From: Megalonaias nervosa
Lineage: Eukaryota; Mollusca; Bivalvia; Unionida; Unionidae
Direction of reading: 5' to 3'
Length of the DNA: 64,000 nucleotides
NCBI GenBank assembly: GCA_016617855.1
Contig: JAECUM010096251.1
Span: forward strand, 1-64,000
In this document: one piece after another, positions 46,322-57,350 of the stretch
How positions within the stretch are numbered: position 1 is the stretch's first letter
How the letters are laid out: the number at the start of each line of letters is the position of its first letter
Translations under genes and position numbers: made by a program
The notes under the pieces: generated by a model
The model's database searches: none
Seen by the model: only the letters and a program-made list of their open reading frames with translations
Told to the model about the DNA's origin: nothing

Positions 46322-47881
46322 ATGGAAATAGAGTTAAGGAAGCTCGAGCTTCAGAATCAGAATGAACAAATGAAATTACAATTTGAAGAAAGGGAAAAAG
46401 AAAGGCAAATAGAATTACAAAAGGAACAAATACAAATAGAAGAAAGGGAAAAACAAAGACAAATAGAAGAAAGGGAAAAAGAAAGGCAAATGGAATTACA
46501 AAAGGAACAAATGCAATTTGAAGAAACGGAAAGAGAGAGACAGATGCAAATGAAAATGAAAGAATTGGATTTGGCAAGTGACAGGCACGATTCCACTTCC
46601 CATGCAAATTCAAATTTTAACATTTTAGGAAATATCAAGTTAGTTCCCACTTTTAGTGAAAAGGAAGTAGACAAATATTTTATTCTTTTTGAAAAAGTTG
46701 CTGAGAATTCAAAATGGCCAAGAGAGTATTGGACTCAATTATTGCACAGTGTACTTTGTGGCAAGGCCAGAGATATCTATATATCTCTGTCAGTACAACA
46801 AAGTTCTGATTACGATTTGGTTAAGGAATGCATCTTGAAGGGTTATGCATTAGTCCCTGAGGCTTATCGGCAAAAGTTCAGAAACTATAGGAAAGATGCT
46901 AGACAAACTTATGTCGAATTTGCTAGAGAAAAAGAACAGTTATTCAAAAGATGGTGCTTAGCCAAGAAAATCGAACCTGAATTTGAAAGTCTTGAACAAT
47001 TAATATTGCTTGAAGAGTTCAAGAACTGTGTCTATAGTGACATTAAGAATCATCTCGAAGAGCATAAGTTTGAAACCTTGGAAAAAGCTGCTATTGCTGC
47101 TGATGAGTATTCCTTAACTCATAAAGTTCCTGCGGTAAGCAAATCTTTCATTCAGCAGTCTACTGACAGAAAGGTGTTTCAACCAAATACGACTCTCAGT
47201 AGAACTCAATCTGGCACAAATTCTAACAATCAAGCCTCTGAGAGACTTGATTCAAAATCCTTGTCTATTCCTACGTGTACCTATTGTAAGAAAAAAGGAC
47301 ACGTCATTTCTGATTGCTTCAAATTGAAATATAGGCATCAGAATCAAGATAGACCTATCCCAAATGCTCTTATTGCTAAGAGGTCAAGGTCACGGTCATG
47401 TATTGAAAACAATACATTTGTTGGGTTTGAAAAACCTCAGTCTGATTGTGTCATGGAGAATTTTGAACCATTCATGTCGAAGGGTTCTATATCACTCTTG
47501 GTTGATTTGGCCAATTCTATCCCTATTAAAATTTTGAGGGATACAGGCGCTTCTCAGAGTCTTTTAGTTTCAGGTATTTTGCCTTCTTCTGAGAAGACCT
47601 GTTCTAATGAGAGTGTTCTCATTCAGGGAGTAGAGTGCGGCTTTATTAGTGTTCCTCTCCATTCTGTTAATTTGTCATCAGACTTAGTTTCAGGACCTGT
47701 GACAGTCGGTGTAGTGTCTACTTTACCCGTTGAGGGCATTCATTTGTTGCTAGGTAATGACTTAGCTGGAGACAAGGTTGTGGTTAATCCACTTGTAACT
47801 GACAAGCCTTCTTTGGATCAGAAAGTTGATCCTATTGAAAAAGAAATCCCTGATTTATTCCCAGCTTGTGCAGTTACCTGA
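46322..47881 (+). CDS. Unit 2: gag-protease, continuous
   Basis: 519 codons. In order: coiled coil (residues ~10-80), SCAN-like capsid (~100-270), CCHC knuckle CTYCKKKGHVISDC (~320-335) and aspartic protease with LRDTGAS (~405-415). A 27-bp in-frame deletion removes one coiled-coil repeat relative to units 1 and 3. The frame ends at TGA, after which the integrase continues in the same frame. Gag and protease could still form particles or be used in trans, but pol is dead. Confidence 0.85.
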   Translation: MEIELRKLELQNQNEQMKLQFEEREKERQIELQKEQIQIEEREKQRQIEEREKERQMELQKEQMQFEETERERQMQMKMKELDLASDRHDSTSHANSNFNILGNIKLVPTFSEKEVDKYFILFEKVAENSKWPREYWTQLLHSVLCGKARDIYISLSVQQSSDYDLVKECILKGYALVPEAYRQKFRNYRKDARQTYVEFAREKEQLFKRWCLAKKIEPEFESLEQLILLEEFKNCVYSDIKNHLEEHKFETLEKAAIAADEYSLTHKVPAVSKSFIQQSTDRKVFQPNTTLSRTQSGTNSNNQASERLDSKSLSIPTCTYCKKKGHVISDCFKLKYRHQNQDRPIPNALIAKRSRSRSCIENNTFVGFEKPQSDCVMENFEPFMSKGSISLLVDLANSIPIKILRDTGASQSLLVSGILPSSEKTCSNESVLIQGVECGFISVPLHSVNLSSDLVSGPVTVGVVSTLPVEGIHLLLGNDLAGDKVVVNPLVTDKPSLDQKVDPIEKEIPDLFPACAVT

Positions 47882-47884
47882 GCT

Positions 47885-48898
47885 ATGGCAAAGAAAGCTC
47901 TTGAGAATGATTTTGACAAGGAATGCATTCTTTTAGCTGACACATGTATTGGGCAGACTTTTGATGAGGTCACTTTCACTTCTAATTTGGATCAGTCAAA
48001 AGGTATTGATCATAGTGATCCTCTTTTGAATACTCATTCTCTTTTATCTGATCAGGGTGGTAAACGACAATCACTTGTCGTCGAACAGGAGAAGGATCCT
48101 GAGATCTCCTGTTTGCTTCAGCGGGCCGTTAGTGAAAAAGAAGCAACTGAAGTACCTGTCTGTTACTTCATTAAAAATGGAGTTCTTATGAGAAAATGGA
48201 GACCTCTCGAAGTACCTGCTAGTGACGAATGGTCAGTAAAATATCAGATTGTGGTTCCGAAACCTTACAGACAGGAAATACTTAGTTTGGCCCATGAAAC
48301 TCCTATGGCTGGTCATTTAGGGATAAATAAAATGTATCACAAGATGTTGACTCACTTCTATTGGCCAAAAATCAAAAGTGATGTGTGCAAGTTTTGTAGG
48401 TCTTGTCATACTTGTCAAATGGTAGGAAAACCAAATCAAAAGATACCTAAAGCTCATCTGCAACCAATTCCTGCATTTGACGAACCATTCAGTAGAACTA
48501 TGGGAGATTGTGTTAGTCCCTTACCAAAGACCAAGTCAGGTAACCAAAATTTGTTGACCATCAAGTGTGCGTCAACAAGTTTTTCAGAGGTAATTCCTTT
48601 GAGAAATTTTGCTCAATTTGGTCTTCTCAAATTTGTTCAATCTGGTCAAAGGTCAGATTTTAAGTCTGGAGTGTTCCAGCTTGTTAAACTTGAATTTGGC
48701 ATTCTGCAGTGCAAGCCAAAAGTGAAACTATGGTTTCACCAAACTTTACTAGAGAGAATTTTTGAGTCCTGTAATAAAGTCCATTCTCTCTTGCTCATTC
48801 TACAGAATTTTCTTCAAGTAAGATTTTATGGCCCTTACAAAGTAAAGAAGAAAATGAATGAGTTAAATTATAATAGCACTCAAGTCTCAGTAAATTAA
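47885..48898 (+). pseudogene. Unit 2: integrase, degenerate core
   Basis: Same length and defects as unit 1, including the Gly at the second catalytic Asp and the missing Glu region. One residue differs near the start (IGQT in place of IGQA). Confidence 0.8.
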
Positions 48899-49789
48899 TG
48901 GAGTACTATTATGTTACAAGAAATAGCCAGGTAAATCATGCAATTAATTTAGTTGTACCTGTCCCACCAGCTGAGGATTTGAATGAAGGAATTCAATTGG
49001 ATTCTACTAATCTTGGAACAACCAATCTTCGGAATTCGAAAGTTATGGAAAATCTAGACCAGAAACTTTCTCATTTACAAAATCAAGAAAAAAGTGAACT
49101 TAAACAATTATTGTTTGAATATGAGCACTTGTTTCCAGACGTGCCTACAAGGACAAACAAATTTTTTCACGACGTTGAAATAGTAGGTTCGAAACCCATG
49201 AAACAACCCCCATACAGGATGAATCCTTTTAAACAGGAATACATGAAAAAAGAGATTCATTATTTACTGGAAAATGATTTTATAGAGCCCAGTAAGAGTG
49301 ATTGGAGTTCACCGTGCATTCTTGTTCAAAAAACCGGATAAAACTTTCCGAATGTGTACGGATTATAGAAAGGTGAACAGTGTGACTAAAACAGACTCAT
49401 TCCCATTGCCAAGAGTCGACGAATGTATCGACAAAATATGAAATGCCAAATACGTCACTAAATTCGACCTTCTGAAGGGTTTTTGGCAAATTCCACTAAC
49501 GGAAAGAGCAAAACGAAATTTCGGCATTTGTGACTCCAGATGGACTCTACCAGTATAAAGTAATGCCATTTGGGATGAAGGGTTCTCCAAGTACTTTTCA
49601 AGGCCTTATGAATATGATTACTTCTGGTCTAGACAATTGTGATGCCTATATTGATGTCATCATCTACAACAACACCTGGAAAGAACATCTAGCCACGATT
49701 CGGAAGTTCTTCGACACACTCACGGATGCAAATTTGACTATTTATCTAAAAGTGAGTTCTGCCGTGAGTGTGTTACTTTTCTAGGACAT
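48898..49789 (+). pseudogene. Unit 2: reverse transcriptase, broken
   Basis: Carries the shared frame change, TGA and YxDD lesion described for unit 1. In addition it has a private one-base insertion near 49511 (gcaaaacgaaat against gcaaaagaaat), which shifts the frame just before the FVTPDGLYQY block. Confidence 0.8.
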
Positions 49790-49792
49790 ATT

Positions 49793-50442
49793 GTGGGACA
49801 TGGTCAAATTAAACCTATAGATGCTAAGGTCAAGGCTATTTCTGAATTTCCTGTGCCTGTCAGTAAAAAACAGCCGATGCGATTTTTGGGTATGGCTGGG
49901 TACTATCGCAAATTTTGTTCTAATTTTTCTGATATTGTTGAACCTCTGACAGACTTGTTGAGAAAGGAAAGCAAGTTTCTTTGGACTGGAAAATGTCAAG
50001 AGGCTTTCGATAGATTAAAGGCCATACTTGAACGTGCACCAGTTTTAACAGCTCCAGATTTCAGTCAACCGTTCAAACTATCTGTGGATGCAAGTGATGT
50101 TGGGGTTGGAGCAGTTTTGCTTCAAGATGACAAAAATGGTGTTGAACACCCAGTGTGTTACTTCTCTAAGAAATTAAATAAACACCAAAGAAACTATTCA
50201 ACAATCGAGAAGGAATGCTTGGCTTTAATGCTAGCATTACAGCATTTTGAAGTTTATGTTAGCTCGGCTTCTTCTCCGGTTGTTGTGTTTAGTGATCACA
50301 ACTCCCTTACTTTCATCAGCAGAATGAAAAAAAAAATCAAAGACTCTTGAGATGGAGTTTATTTTTGCAAGAGTACAATCTTGACATCAAGAACATTAAA
50401 GGAAAAGATAATTTAATTGCAGATGCACTTTCCCGTGTATAG
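49793..50442 (+). pseudogene. Unit 2: RT connection and RNase H, frameshifted end
   Basis: As in unit 1, with the same one-base loss in the A-run near 50330. It differs from unit 1 by SKKLN in place of SQKLN. Confidence 0.8.
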
Positions 50443-50584
50443 AAATGTCATTTTCATATACACCTTTCTGTAGACTCATAAGAGTTCTTCTTATGTAATT
50501 TTATTTTACCTCGTGTATAATTTACATCTGGTAAAAAAGAAAGCTTTATTACATAAATCTTTCTTTTTTCTTTATGGGGGAAAG

Positions 50585-51533
50585 TGTTACGACCCTGTAG
50601 TTAAATTACATGTGTGTTAAAATTTAAATTCTTCTAATTCTTTGTTTCATTTTTATTTCATTTTTACATCATTAAATGTAGTTATTATTATTATGATGAT
50701 TATGTTTGCATGGGTCTAATATTATGTTAGAAACATCGTGTTCATTTAAAACGTAAACGTGACTCGTGTAAGCACGATTTTTGCATGACGGTTTTTCGTA
50801 TCAAGTAAACAGTGAGAAAGAGCTATGTAAATGATTGGCTGTGACCACGTTATTACTTGTTTACGCTTTTGTAATGTCCAGATGGATTGCGAAATCACAC
50901 GTGTGCTTCATGCGTGTGTACATGTAATGACGCATTAGCTTGTTTTAAATGCTCAGTTACCTGTAAGAAATGTTTGGTCGTAGTCGTAGTCAGTCGTAGT
51001 TCAGAGTCACATCATAACATCTTACAGAGTTTATAATACCTTAAGAAAGGTATTTCTGTGCTGGAAAGAGTTGCGCATTCGTACGAGGATCAACATGTGA
51101 ATTGTTAGTGGTGGTAGCTGTACTTTATCTACTTTCTAAATAAGTATTTTCCCTGGAGAACAACACTACTGGCTTTGGACAAAGACATTTGATGAAATTA
51201 CTTCTAAATCGGAACAGAACAATACAAATTGTGCTTTACAGTGAAAATTCTGGACATTCTGTGTTAGCCTTCGTCTGACGTCATCATCCGCCATCTTGGA
51301 ACGGAGCTGAGATTCAGACTGTGTCAATTTAGAACTGTTTATTCACAGGACTTATGTGTTTTCACAAATTTAGAACATATTTTTTGGATCTTCTCCGTAA
51401 ATCGTAAGTCTTACTTCATATACTTACCTTTTCACCGTGTTTTCTAGGGAAATAAATTGTTTTTGTTAAAATTCACAAAGCTTGTTGTAGTCACTCTTTC
51501 TTTGTGTTACTTTGAACGAGCCGATATGTAACA
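50585..51533 (+). repeat. LTR 3 (inner), 949 bp
   Basis: Very close to LTR 2. It carries 'cacaggactt', shared with LTR 4. It lacks the private changes of LTR 4 ('tagtagtt', 'ttcacagtc', 'ggaacaaaac', 'gatacgtaaca'). Confidence 0.93.
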
Positions 51534-51673
51534 TAAAGAAATTGGGGGCTCGTCCGGGATGGATTTATGAAATTGGCTGATTTATGAAATTGCCTAAATT
51601 GAAATTTAAATTCCCCTAGTTCAAATCCCATTTTATTTGAAATCTTAGTGAAAACAACAGGCTTTCTTTAAGA

Positions 51674-51925
51674 ATGTCAAAAGTGGAGAGTTTTCTTTCT
51701 AGTCCAACTCAAGAACAGTTGGATAGTCTGAAGAAGGATGAGTTGCTTGAACTTGCCAGAAAGTACGATCTTTCTGAAGCAAAAGCTTCCTTGACAAAGC
51801 AAGAAATCAAAAAAATTTTAATTCAGTATTTGGTAGGACAGAATGTTTTTTACCAAAGTGTTTTGGCATCTGTCAGTAAGTCCGTGACAGACTCTGACAG
51901 TAAGAAAATAGAACTAAAAATATAA
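51674..51925 (+). pseudogene. Unit 3: gag N-terminus (SAP-like segment)
   Basis: Same as unit 2; the stop before the main gag frame is conserved here too. Confidence 0.6.
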
Positions 51926-51929
51926 CAAA

Positions 51930-53516
51930 ATGGAAATAGAGTTAAGGAAGCTCGAGCTTCAGAATCAGAATGAACAAATGAAATTACAATTTGAAGAAAG
52001 GGAAAAAGAAAGGCAAATAGAATTACAAAAGGAACAAATACAAATAGAAGAAAGGGAAAAAGAAAGACAAATAGAAGAAAGGGAAAAACAAAGACAAATA
52101 GAAGAAAGGGAAAAAGAAAGGCAAATGGAATTACAAAAGGAACAAATGCAATTTGAAGAAACGGAAAGAGAGAGACAGATGCAAATGAAAATGAAAGAAT
52201 TGGATTTGGCAAGTGACAGGCACGATTCCACTTCCCATGCAAATTCAAATTTTAACATTTTAGGAAATATCAAGTTAGTTCCCACTTTTAGTGAAAAGGA
52301 AGTAGACAAATATTTTATTCTTTTTGAAAAAGTTGCTGAGAATTCAAAATGGCCAAGAGAGTATTGGACTCAATTATTGCACAGTGTACTTTGTGGCAAG
52401 GCCAGAGATATCTATATATCTCTGTCAGTACAACAAAGTTCTGATTACGATTTGGTTAAGGAATGCATCTTGAAGGGTTATGCATTAGTCCCTGAGGCTT
52501 ATCGGCAAAAGTTCAGAAACTATAGGAAAGATGCTAGACAAACTTATGTTGAATTTGCTAGAGAAAAAGAACAGTTATTCAAAAGATGGTGCTTAGCCAA
52601 GAAAATCGAACATGATTTTGAAAGTCTTGAACAATTAATATTGCTTGAAGAGTTCAAGAACTGTGTCCATAGTGACATTAAGAATCATCTCGAAGAGCAT
52701 AAGTTTGAAACCTTGGAAAAAGCTGCTATTGCTGCTGATGAGTATTCCTTAACTCATAAAGTTCCTGCGGTAAGCAAATCTTTCACTCAGCAGTCTACTG
52801 ACAGAAAGGTGTTTCAACCAAATACGACTCTCAGTAGAACTCAATCTGGCACAAATTCTAACAATCAAGCCTCTGAGAGACTTGATTCAAAATCCTTGTC
52901 TATTCCTACGTGTACCTATTGTAAGAAAAAAGGACACGTCATTTCTGATTGCTTCAAATTGAAATATAGGCATCAGAATCAAGATAGACCTATCCCAAAT
53001 GCTCTTATTGCTAAGAGGTCAAGGTCACGGTCATGTATTGAAAACAATACATTTGTTGGGTTTGAAAAACCTCAGTCTGATTGTGTCATGGAGAATTTTG
53101 AACCATTCATGTCGAAGGGTTCTATATCACTCTTGGTTGATTTGGCCAATTCTATCCCTATTAAAATTTTGAGGGATACAGGCGCTTCTCAGAGTCTTTT
53201 AGTTTCAGGTATTTTGCCTTCTTCTGAGAAGACCTGTTCTAATGAGAGTGTTCTCATTCAGGGAGTAGAGTGCGGCTTTATTAGTGTTCCTCTCCATTCT
53301 GTTAATTTGTCATCAGACTTAGTTTCAGGACCTGTGACAGTCGGTGTAGTGTCTACTTTACCCGTTGAGGGCATTCATTTGTTGCTAGGTAATGACTTAG
53401 CTGGAGACAAGGTTGTGGTTAATCCACTTGTAACTGACAAGCCTTCTTTGGATCAGAAAGTTGATCCTATTGAAAAAGAAATCCCTGATTTATTCCCAGC
53501 TTGTGCAGTTACCTGA
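51930..53516 (+). CDS. Unit 3: gag-protease, continuous
   Basis: 528 codons with the full set of coiled-coil repeats, the SCAN-like capsid domain, an intact CCHC knuckle and the DTGA protease motif. Private residues KIEHDFESL and NCVHSD replace KIEPEFESL and NCVYSD. It ends at the same in-frame TGA as the other units. This is the longest gag-protease frame in the array. Confidence 0.85.
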   Translation: MEIELRKLELQNQNEQMKLQFEEREKERQIELQKEQIQIEEREKERQIEEREKQRQIEEREKERQMELQKEQMQFEETERERQMQMKMKELDLASDRHDSTSHANSNFNILGNIKLVPTFSEKEVDKYFILFEKVAENSKWPREYWTQLLHSVLCGKARDIYISLSVQQSSDYDLVKECILKGYALVPEAYRQKFRNYRKDARQTYVEFAREKEQLFKRWCLAKKIEHDFESLEQLILLEEFKNCVHSDIKNHLEEHKFETLEKAAIAADEYSLTHKVPAVSKSFTQQSTDRKVFQPNTTLSRTQSGTNSNNQASERLDSKSLSIPTCTYCKKKGHVISDCFKLKYRHQNQDRPIPNALIAKRSRSRSCIENNTFVGFEKPQSDCVMENFEPFMSKGSISLLVDLANSIPIKILRDTGASQSLLVSGILPSSEKTCSNESVLIQGVECGFISVPLHSVNLSSDLVSGPVTVGVVSTLPVEGIHLLLGNDLAGDKVVVNPLVTDKPSLDQKVDPIEKEIPDLFPACAVT

Positions 53517-53519
53517 GCT

Positions 53520-54533
53520 ATGGCAAAGAAAGCTCTTGAGAATGATTTTGACAAGGAATGCATTCTTTTAGCTGACACATGTATTGGGCAGACTTTTGAT
53601 GAGGTCACTTTCACTTCTAATTTGGATCAGTCAAAAGGTATTGATCATAGTGATCCTCTTTTGAATACTCATTCTCTTTTATCTGATCAGGGTGGTAAAC
53701 GACAATCACTTGTCGTCGAACAGGAGAAGGATCCTGAGATCTCCTGTTTGCTTCAGCGGGCCGTTAGTGAAAAAGAAGCAACTGAAGTACCTGTCTGTTA
53801 CTTCATTAAAAATGGAGTTCTTATGAGAAAATGGAGACCTCTCGAAGTACCTGCTAGTGACGAATGGTCAGTAAAATATCAGATTATGGTTCCGAAACCT
53901 TACAGACAGGAAATACTTAGTTTGGCCCATGAAACTCCTATGGCTGGTCATTTAGGGATAAATAAAATGTATCACAAGATGTTGACTCACTTCTATTGGC
54001 CAAAAATCAAAAGTGATGTGTGCAAGTTTTGTAGGTCTTGTCATACTTGTCAAATGGTAGGAAAACCAAATCAAAAGATACCTAAAGCTCATCTGCAACC
54101 AATTCCTGCATTTGACGAACCATTCAGTAGAACTATGGGAGATTGTGTTAGTCCCTTACCAAAGACCAAGTCAGGTAACCAAAATTTGTTGACCATCAAG
54201 TGTGCGTCAACAAGTTTTTCAGAGGTAATTCCTTTGAGAAATTTTGCTCAATTTGGTCTTCTCAAATTTGTTCAATCTGGTCAAAGGTCAGATTTTAAGT
54301 CTGGAGTGTTCCAGCTTGTTAAACTTGAATTTGGCATTCTGCAGTGCAAGCCAAAAGTGAAACTATGGTTTCACCAAACTTTACTAGAGAGAATTTTTGA
54401 GTCCTGTAATAAAGTCCATTCTCTCTTGCTCATTCTACAGAATTTTCTTCAAGTAAGATTTTATGGCCCTTACAAAGTAAAGAAGAAAATGAATGAGTTA
54501 AATTATAATAGCACTCAAGTCTCAGTAAATTAA
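53520..54533 (+). pseudogene. Unit 3: integrase, degenerate core
   Basis: 337 codons with the same intact zinc domain and the same damaged catalytic core as units 1 and 2. One private substitution (YQIMVPK in place of YQIVVPK). Confidence 0.8.
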
Positions 54534-55425
54534 TGGAGTACTATTATGTTAAAAGAAATAGCCAGGTAAATCATGCAATTAATTTAGTTGTACCTGTCCC
54601 ACCAGCTGAGGATTTGAATGAAGGAATTCAATTGGATTCTACTAATCTTGGAACAACCAATCTTCGGAATTCGAAAGTTATGGAAAATCTAGACCAGAAA
54701 CTTTCTCATTTACAAAATCAAGAAAAAAGTGAACTTAAACAATTATTGTTTGAATATGAGCACTTGTTTCCAGACGTGCCTACAAGGACAAACAAATTTT
54801 TTCACGACGTTGAAATAGTAGATTCGAAACCCATGAAACAACCCCCATACAGGATGAATCCTTTTAAACAGGAATACATGAAAAAAGAGATTCATTATTT
54901 ACTGGAAAATGATTTTATAGAGCCCAGTAAGAGTGATTGGAGTTCACCGTGCATTCTTGTTCAAAAAACCGGATAAAACTTTCCGAATGTGTACGGATTA
55001 TAGAAAGGTGAACAGTGTGACTAAAACAGACTCATTCCCATTGCCAAGAGTCGACGAATGTATCGACAAAATATGAAATGCCAAATACGTCACTAAATTC
55101 GACCTTCTGAAGGGTTTTTGGCAAATTCCACTAACGGAAAGAGCAAAAGAAATTTCGGCATTTGTGACTCCAGATGGACTCTACCAGTATAAAGTAATGC
55201 CATTTGGGATGAAGGGTTCTCCAAGTACTTTTCAAGGCCTTATGAATATGATTACTTCTGGTCTAGACAATTGTGATGCCTATATTGATGTCATCATCTA
55301 CAACAACACCTGGAAAGAACATCTAGCCACGATTCGGAAGTTCTTCGACACACTCACGGATGCAAATTTGACTATTTATCTAAAAGTGAGTTCTGCCGTG
55401 AGTGTGTTACTTTTCTAGGACATAT
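54533..55425 (+). pseudogene. Unit 3: reverse transcriptase, broken
   Basis: Shares the frame change near 54972, the TGA near 55074, the shortened YxDD box and the second frame change near 55383. It lacks the unit 2 insertion. Private residues include YYVKRN and EIVDSK. Confidence 0.8.
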
Positions 55426-55426
55426 T

Positions 55427-56077
55427 GTGGGATATGGTCAAATTAAACCTATAGATGCTAAGGTCAAGGCTATTTCTGAATTTCCTGTGCCTGTCAGTAA
55501 AAAACAGCCGATGCGATTTTTGGGTATGGCTGGGTACTATCGCAAATTTTGTTCTAATTTTTCTGATATTGTTGAACCTCTGACAGACTTGTTGAGAAAG
55601 GAAAGCAAGTTTCTTTGGACTGGAAAATGTCAAGAGGCTTTCGATAGATTAAAGGCCATACTTGAACGTGCACCAGTTTTAACAGCTCCAGATTTCAGTC
55701 AACCGTTCAAACTATCTGTGGATGCAAGTGATGTTGGGGTTGGAGCAGTTTTGCTTCAAGATGACAAAAATGGTGTTGAACACCCAGTGTGTTACTTCTC
55801 TAAGAAATTAAATAAACACCAAAGAAACTATTCAACAATCGAGAAGGAATGCTTGGCTTTAATGCTAGCATTACAGCATTTTGAAGTTTATGTTAGCTCG
55901 GCTCCTTCTCCGGTTGTTGTGTTTAGTGATCACAACCCCCTTACTTTCATCAGCAGAATGAAAAATAAAAATCAAAGACTCTTGAGATGGAGTTTATTTT
56001 TGCAAGAGTACAATCTTGACATCAAGCACATTAAAGGAAAAGATAATTTAATTGCAGATGCACTTTCCCGTGTATAG
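55427..56077 (+). pseudogene. Unit 3: RT connection and RNase H, open to its end
   Basis: 216 codons open to the natural end ADALSRV. It contains the connection and RNase H motifs, including VDASDVGVGA and FSDHNPLTF. It lacks the A-run deletion of units 1 and 2 and has private residues (GYGQ, SSAPSP, DHNPL, IKHIKGKDN). It is the best preserved 3' end of the array, but has no open connection to the RT upstream. Confidence 0.8.
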
Positions 56078-56219
56078 AAATGTCATTTTCATATACACCT
56101 TTCTGTAGACTCATAAGAGTTCTTCTTATGTAATTTTATTTTACCTCGTGTATAATTTACATCTGGTAAAAAAGAAAGCTTTATTACATAAATCTTTCTT
56201 TTTTCTTTATGGGGGAAAG

Positions 56220-57168
56220 TGTTACGACCCTGTAGTTAAATTACATGTGTGTTAAAATTTAAATTCTTCTAATTCTTTGTTTCATTTTTATTTCATTTTT
56301 ACATCATTAAATGTAGTAGTTATTATTATGATGATTATGTTTGCATGGGTCTAATATTATGTTAGAAACATCGTATTTATTTAAAACGTAAACGTGACTC
56401 GTGTAAGCACGATTTTTGCATGACGGTTTTTCGTATCAAGTAAACAGTGAGAAAGAGCTATGTAAATGATTGGCTGTGACCACGTTATTACTTGTTTACG
56501 CTTTTGTAATGTCCAGATGGATTGCGAAATCACACGTGTGCTTCATGCGTGTGTACATGTAATGACGCATTAGCTTGTTTTAAATGCTCAGTTACCTGTA
56601 AGAAATGTTTGGTCGTAGTCGTAGTCAGTCGTAGTTCACAGTCACATCATAACATCTTACAGAGTTTATAATACCTTAAGAAAGGTATTTCTGTGCTGGA
56701 AAGAGTTGCGCATTCGTACGAGGATCAACATGTGAATTGTTAGTGGTGGTAGCTGTACTTTATCTACTTTCTAAATAAGTATTTTCCCTGGAGAACAACA
56801 CTACTGGCTTTGGACAAAGACATTTGATGAAATTACTTCTAAATCGGAACAAAACAATACAAATTGTGCTTTACAGTGAAAATTCTGGACATTCTGTGTT
56901 AGCCTTCGTCTGACGTCATCATCCGCCATCTTGGAACGGAGCTGAGATTCAGACTGTGTCAATTTAGAACTGTTTATTCACAGGACTTATGTGTTTTCAC
57001 AAATTTAGAACATATTTTTTGGATCTTCTCCGTAAATCGTAAGTCTTGCTTCATATACTTACCTTTTCACCGTGTTTTCTAGGGAAATAAATTGTTTTTG
57101 TTAAAATTCACAAAGCTTGTTGTAGTCACTCTTTCTTTGTGTTACTTTGAACGAGCCGATACGTAACA
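56220..57168 (+). repeat. LTR 4 (outer right), 949 bp
   Basis: Ends GATACGTAACA immediately before the duplicated AGAC. Private variants: 'gtagtagttattattatg', 'ttcacagtcac', 'ggaacaaaaca', 'gtcttgcttc' and the terminal 'gatacgtaaca'. It shares 'cgtatttattt' with LTR 1. Confidence 0.93.
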
Positions 57169-57299
57169 AGACAATCAGTCGTTGACATATATTTTCGAGC
57201 TCGCGTAAACCGAGGGGCTATTGCCAATTACAGAGCTGTCGCTGTTATACTTAGCGATAAATCGATGTTGCTTGAAGGTGTTGGTGGACGAATGAGTTA
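57169..57299 (+). pseudogene. Copy B: capsid protein C-terminal piece
   Basis: Begins with the duplicated AGAC and encodes the last ~43 residues of the capsid protein, including an AVILSDKSMLLEGVG block that matches copy A2. The reading phase is that of the piece ending at 39345, so the retrotransposon entered an otherwise continuous frame at this point. Near the end (57296) the frame reaches a stop about 10 codons earlier than in A2, probably through a further one-base loss. Confidence 0.75.
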
Positions 57300-57350
57300 T
57301 TGATGCACCCGTAGAGAACATTTAATTAGATCGCTCATAATAGTTATAAA

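Larger units (their letters stand above)
39346..57168 (+). mobile_element. Tandem Gmr1-like LTR retrotransposon array (4 LTRs, 3 units)
   Basis: Layout is LTR-int-LTR-int-LTR-int-LTR over 17823 bp. The array is flanked by the 4-bp duplication AGAC (39342-39345 and 57169-57172). LTRs are 948-949 bp, starting TGTTACGACCC and ending GTAACA. Internal units are 4684, 4659 and 4686 bp. The length differences are fully explained by one 27-bp deletion and three single-base indels. Domain order is gag (SCAN-like), protease, integrase, reverse transcriptase, RNase H. Integrase upstream of RT is the hallmark of Gmr1-like Ty3/gypsy elements. The array sits in the C-terminal part of the copy B capsid gene in the same orientation. 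Confidence 0.92.
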
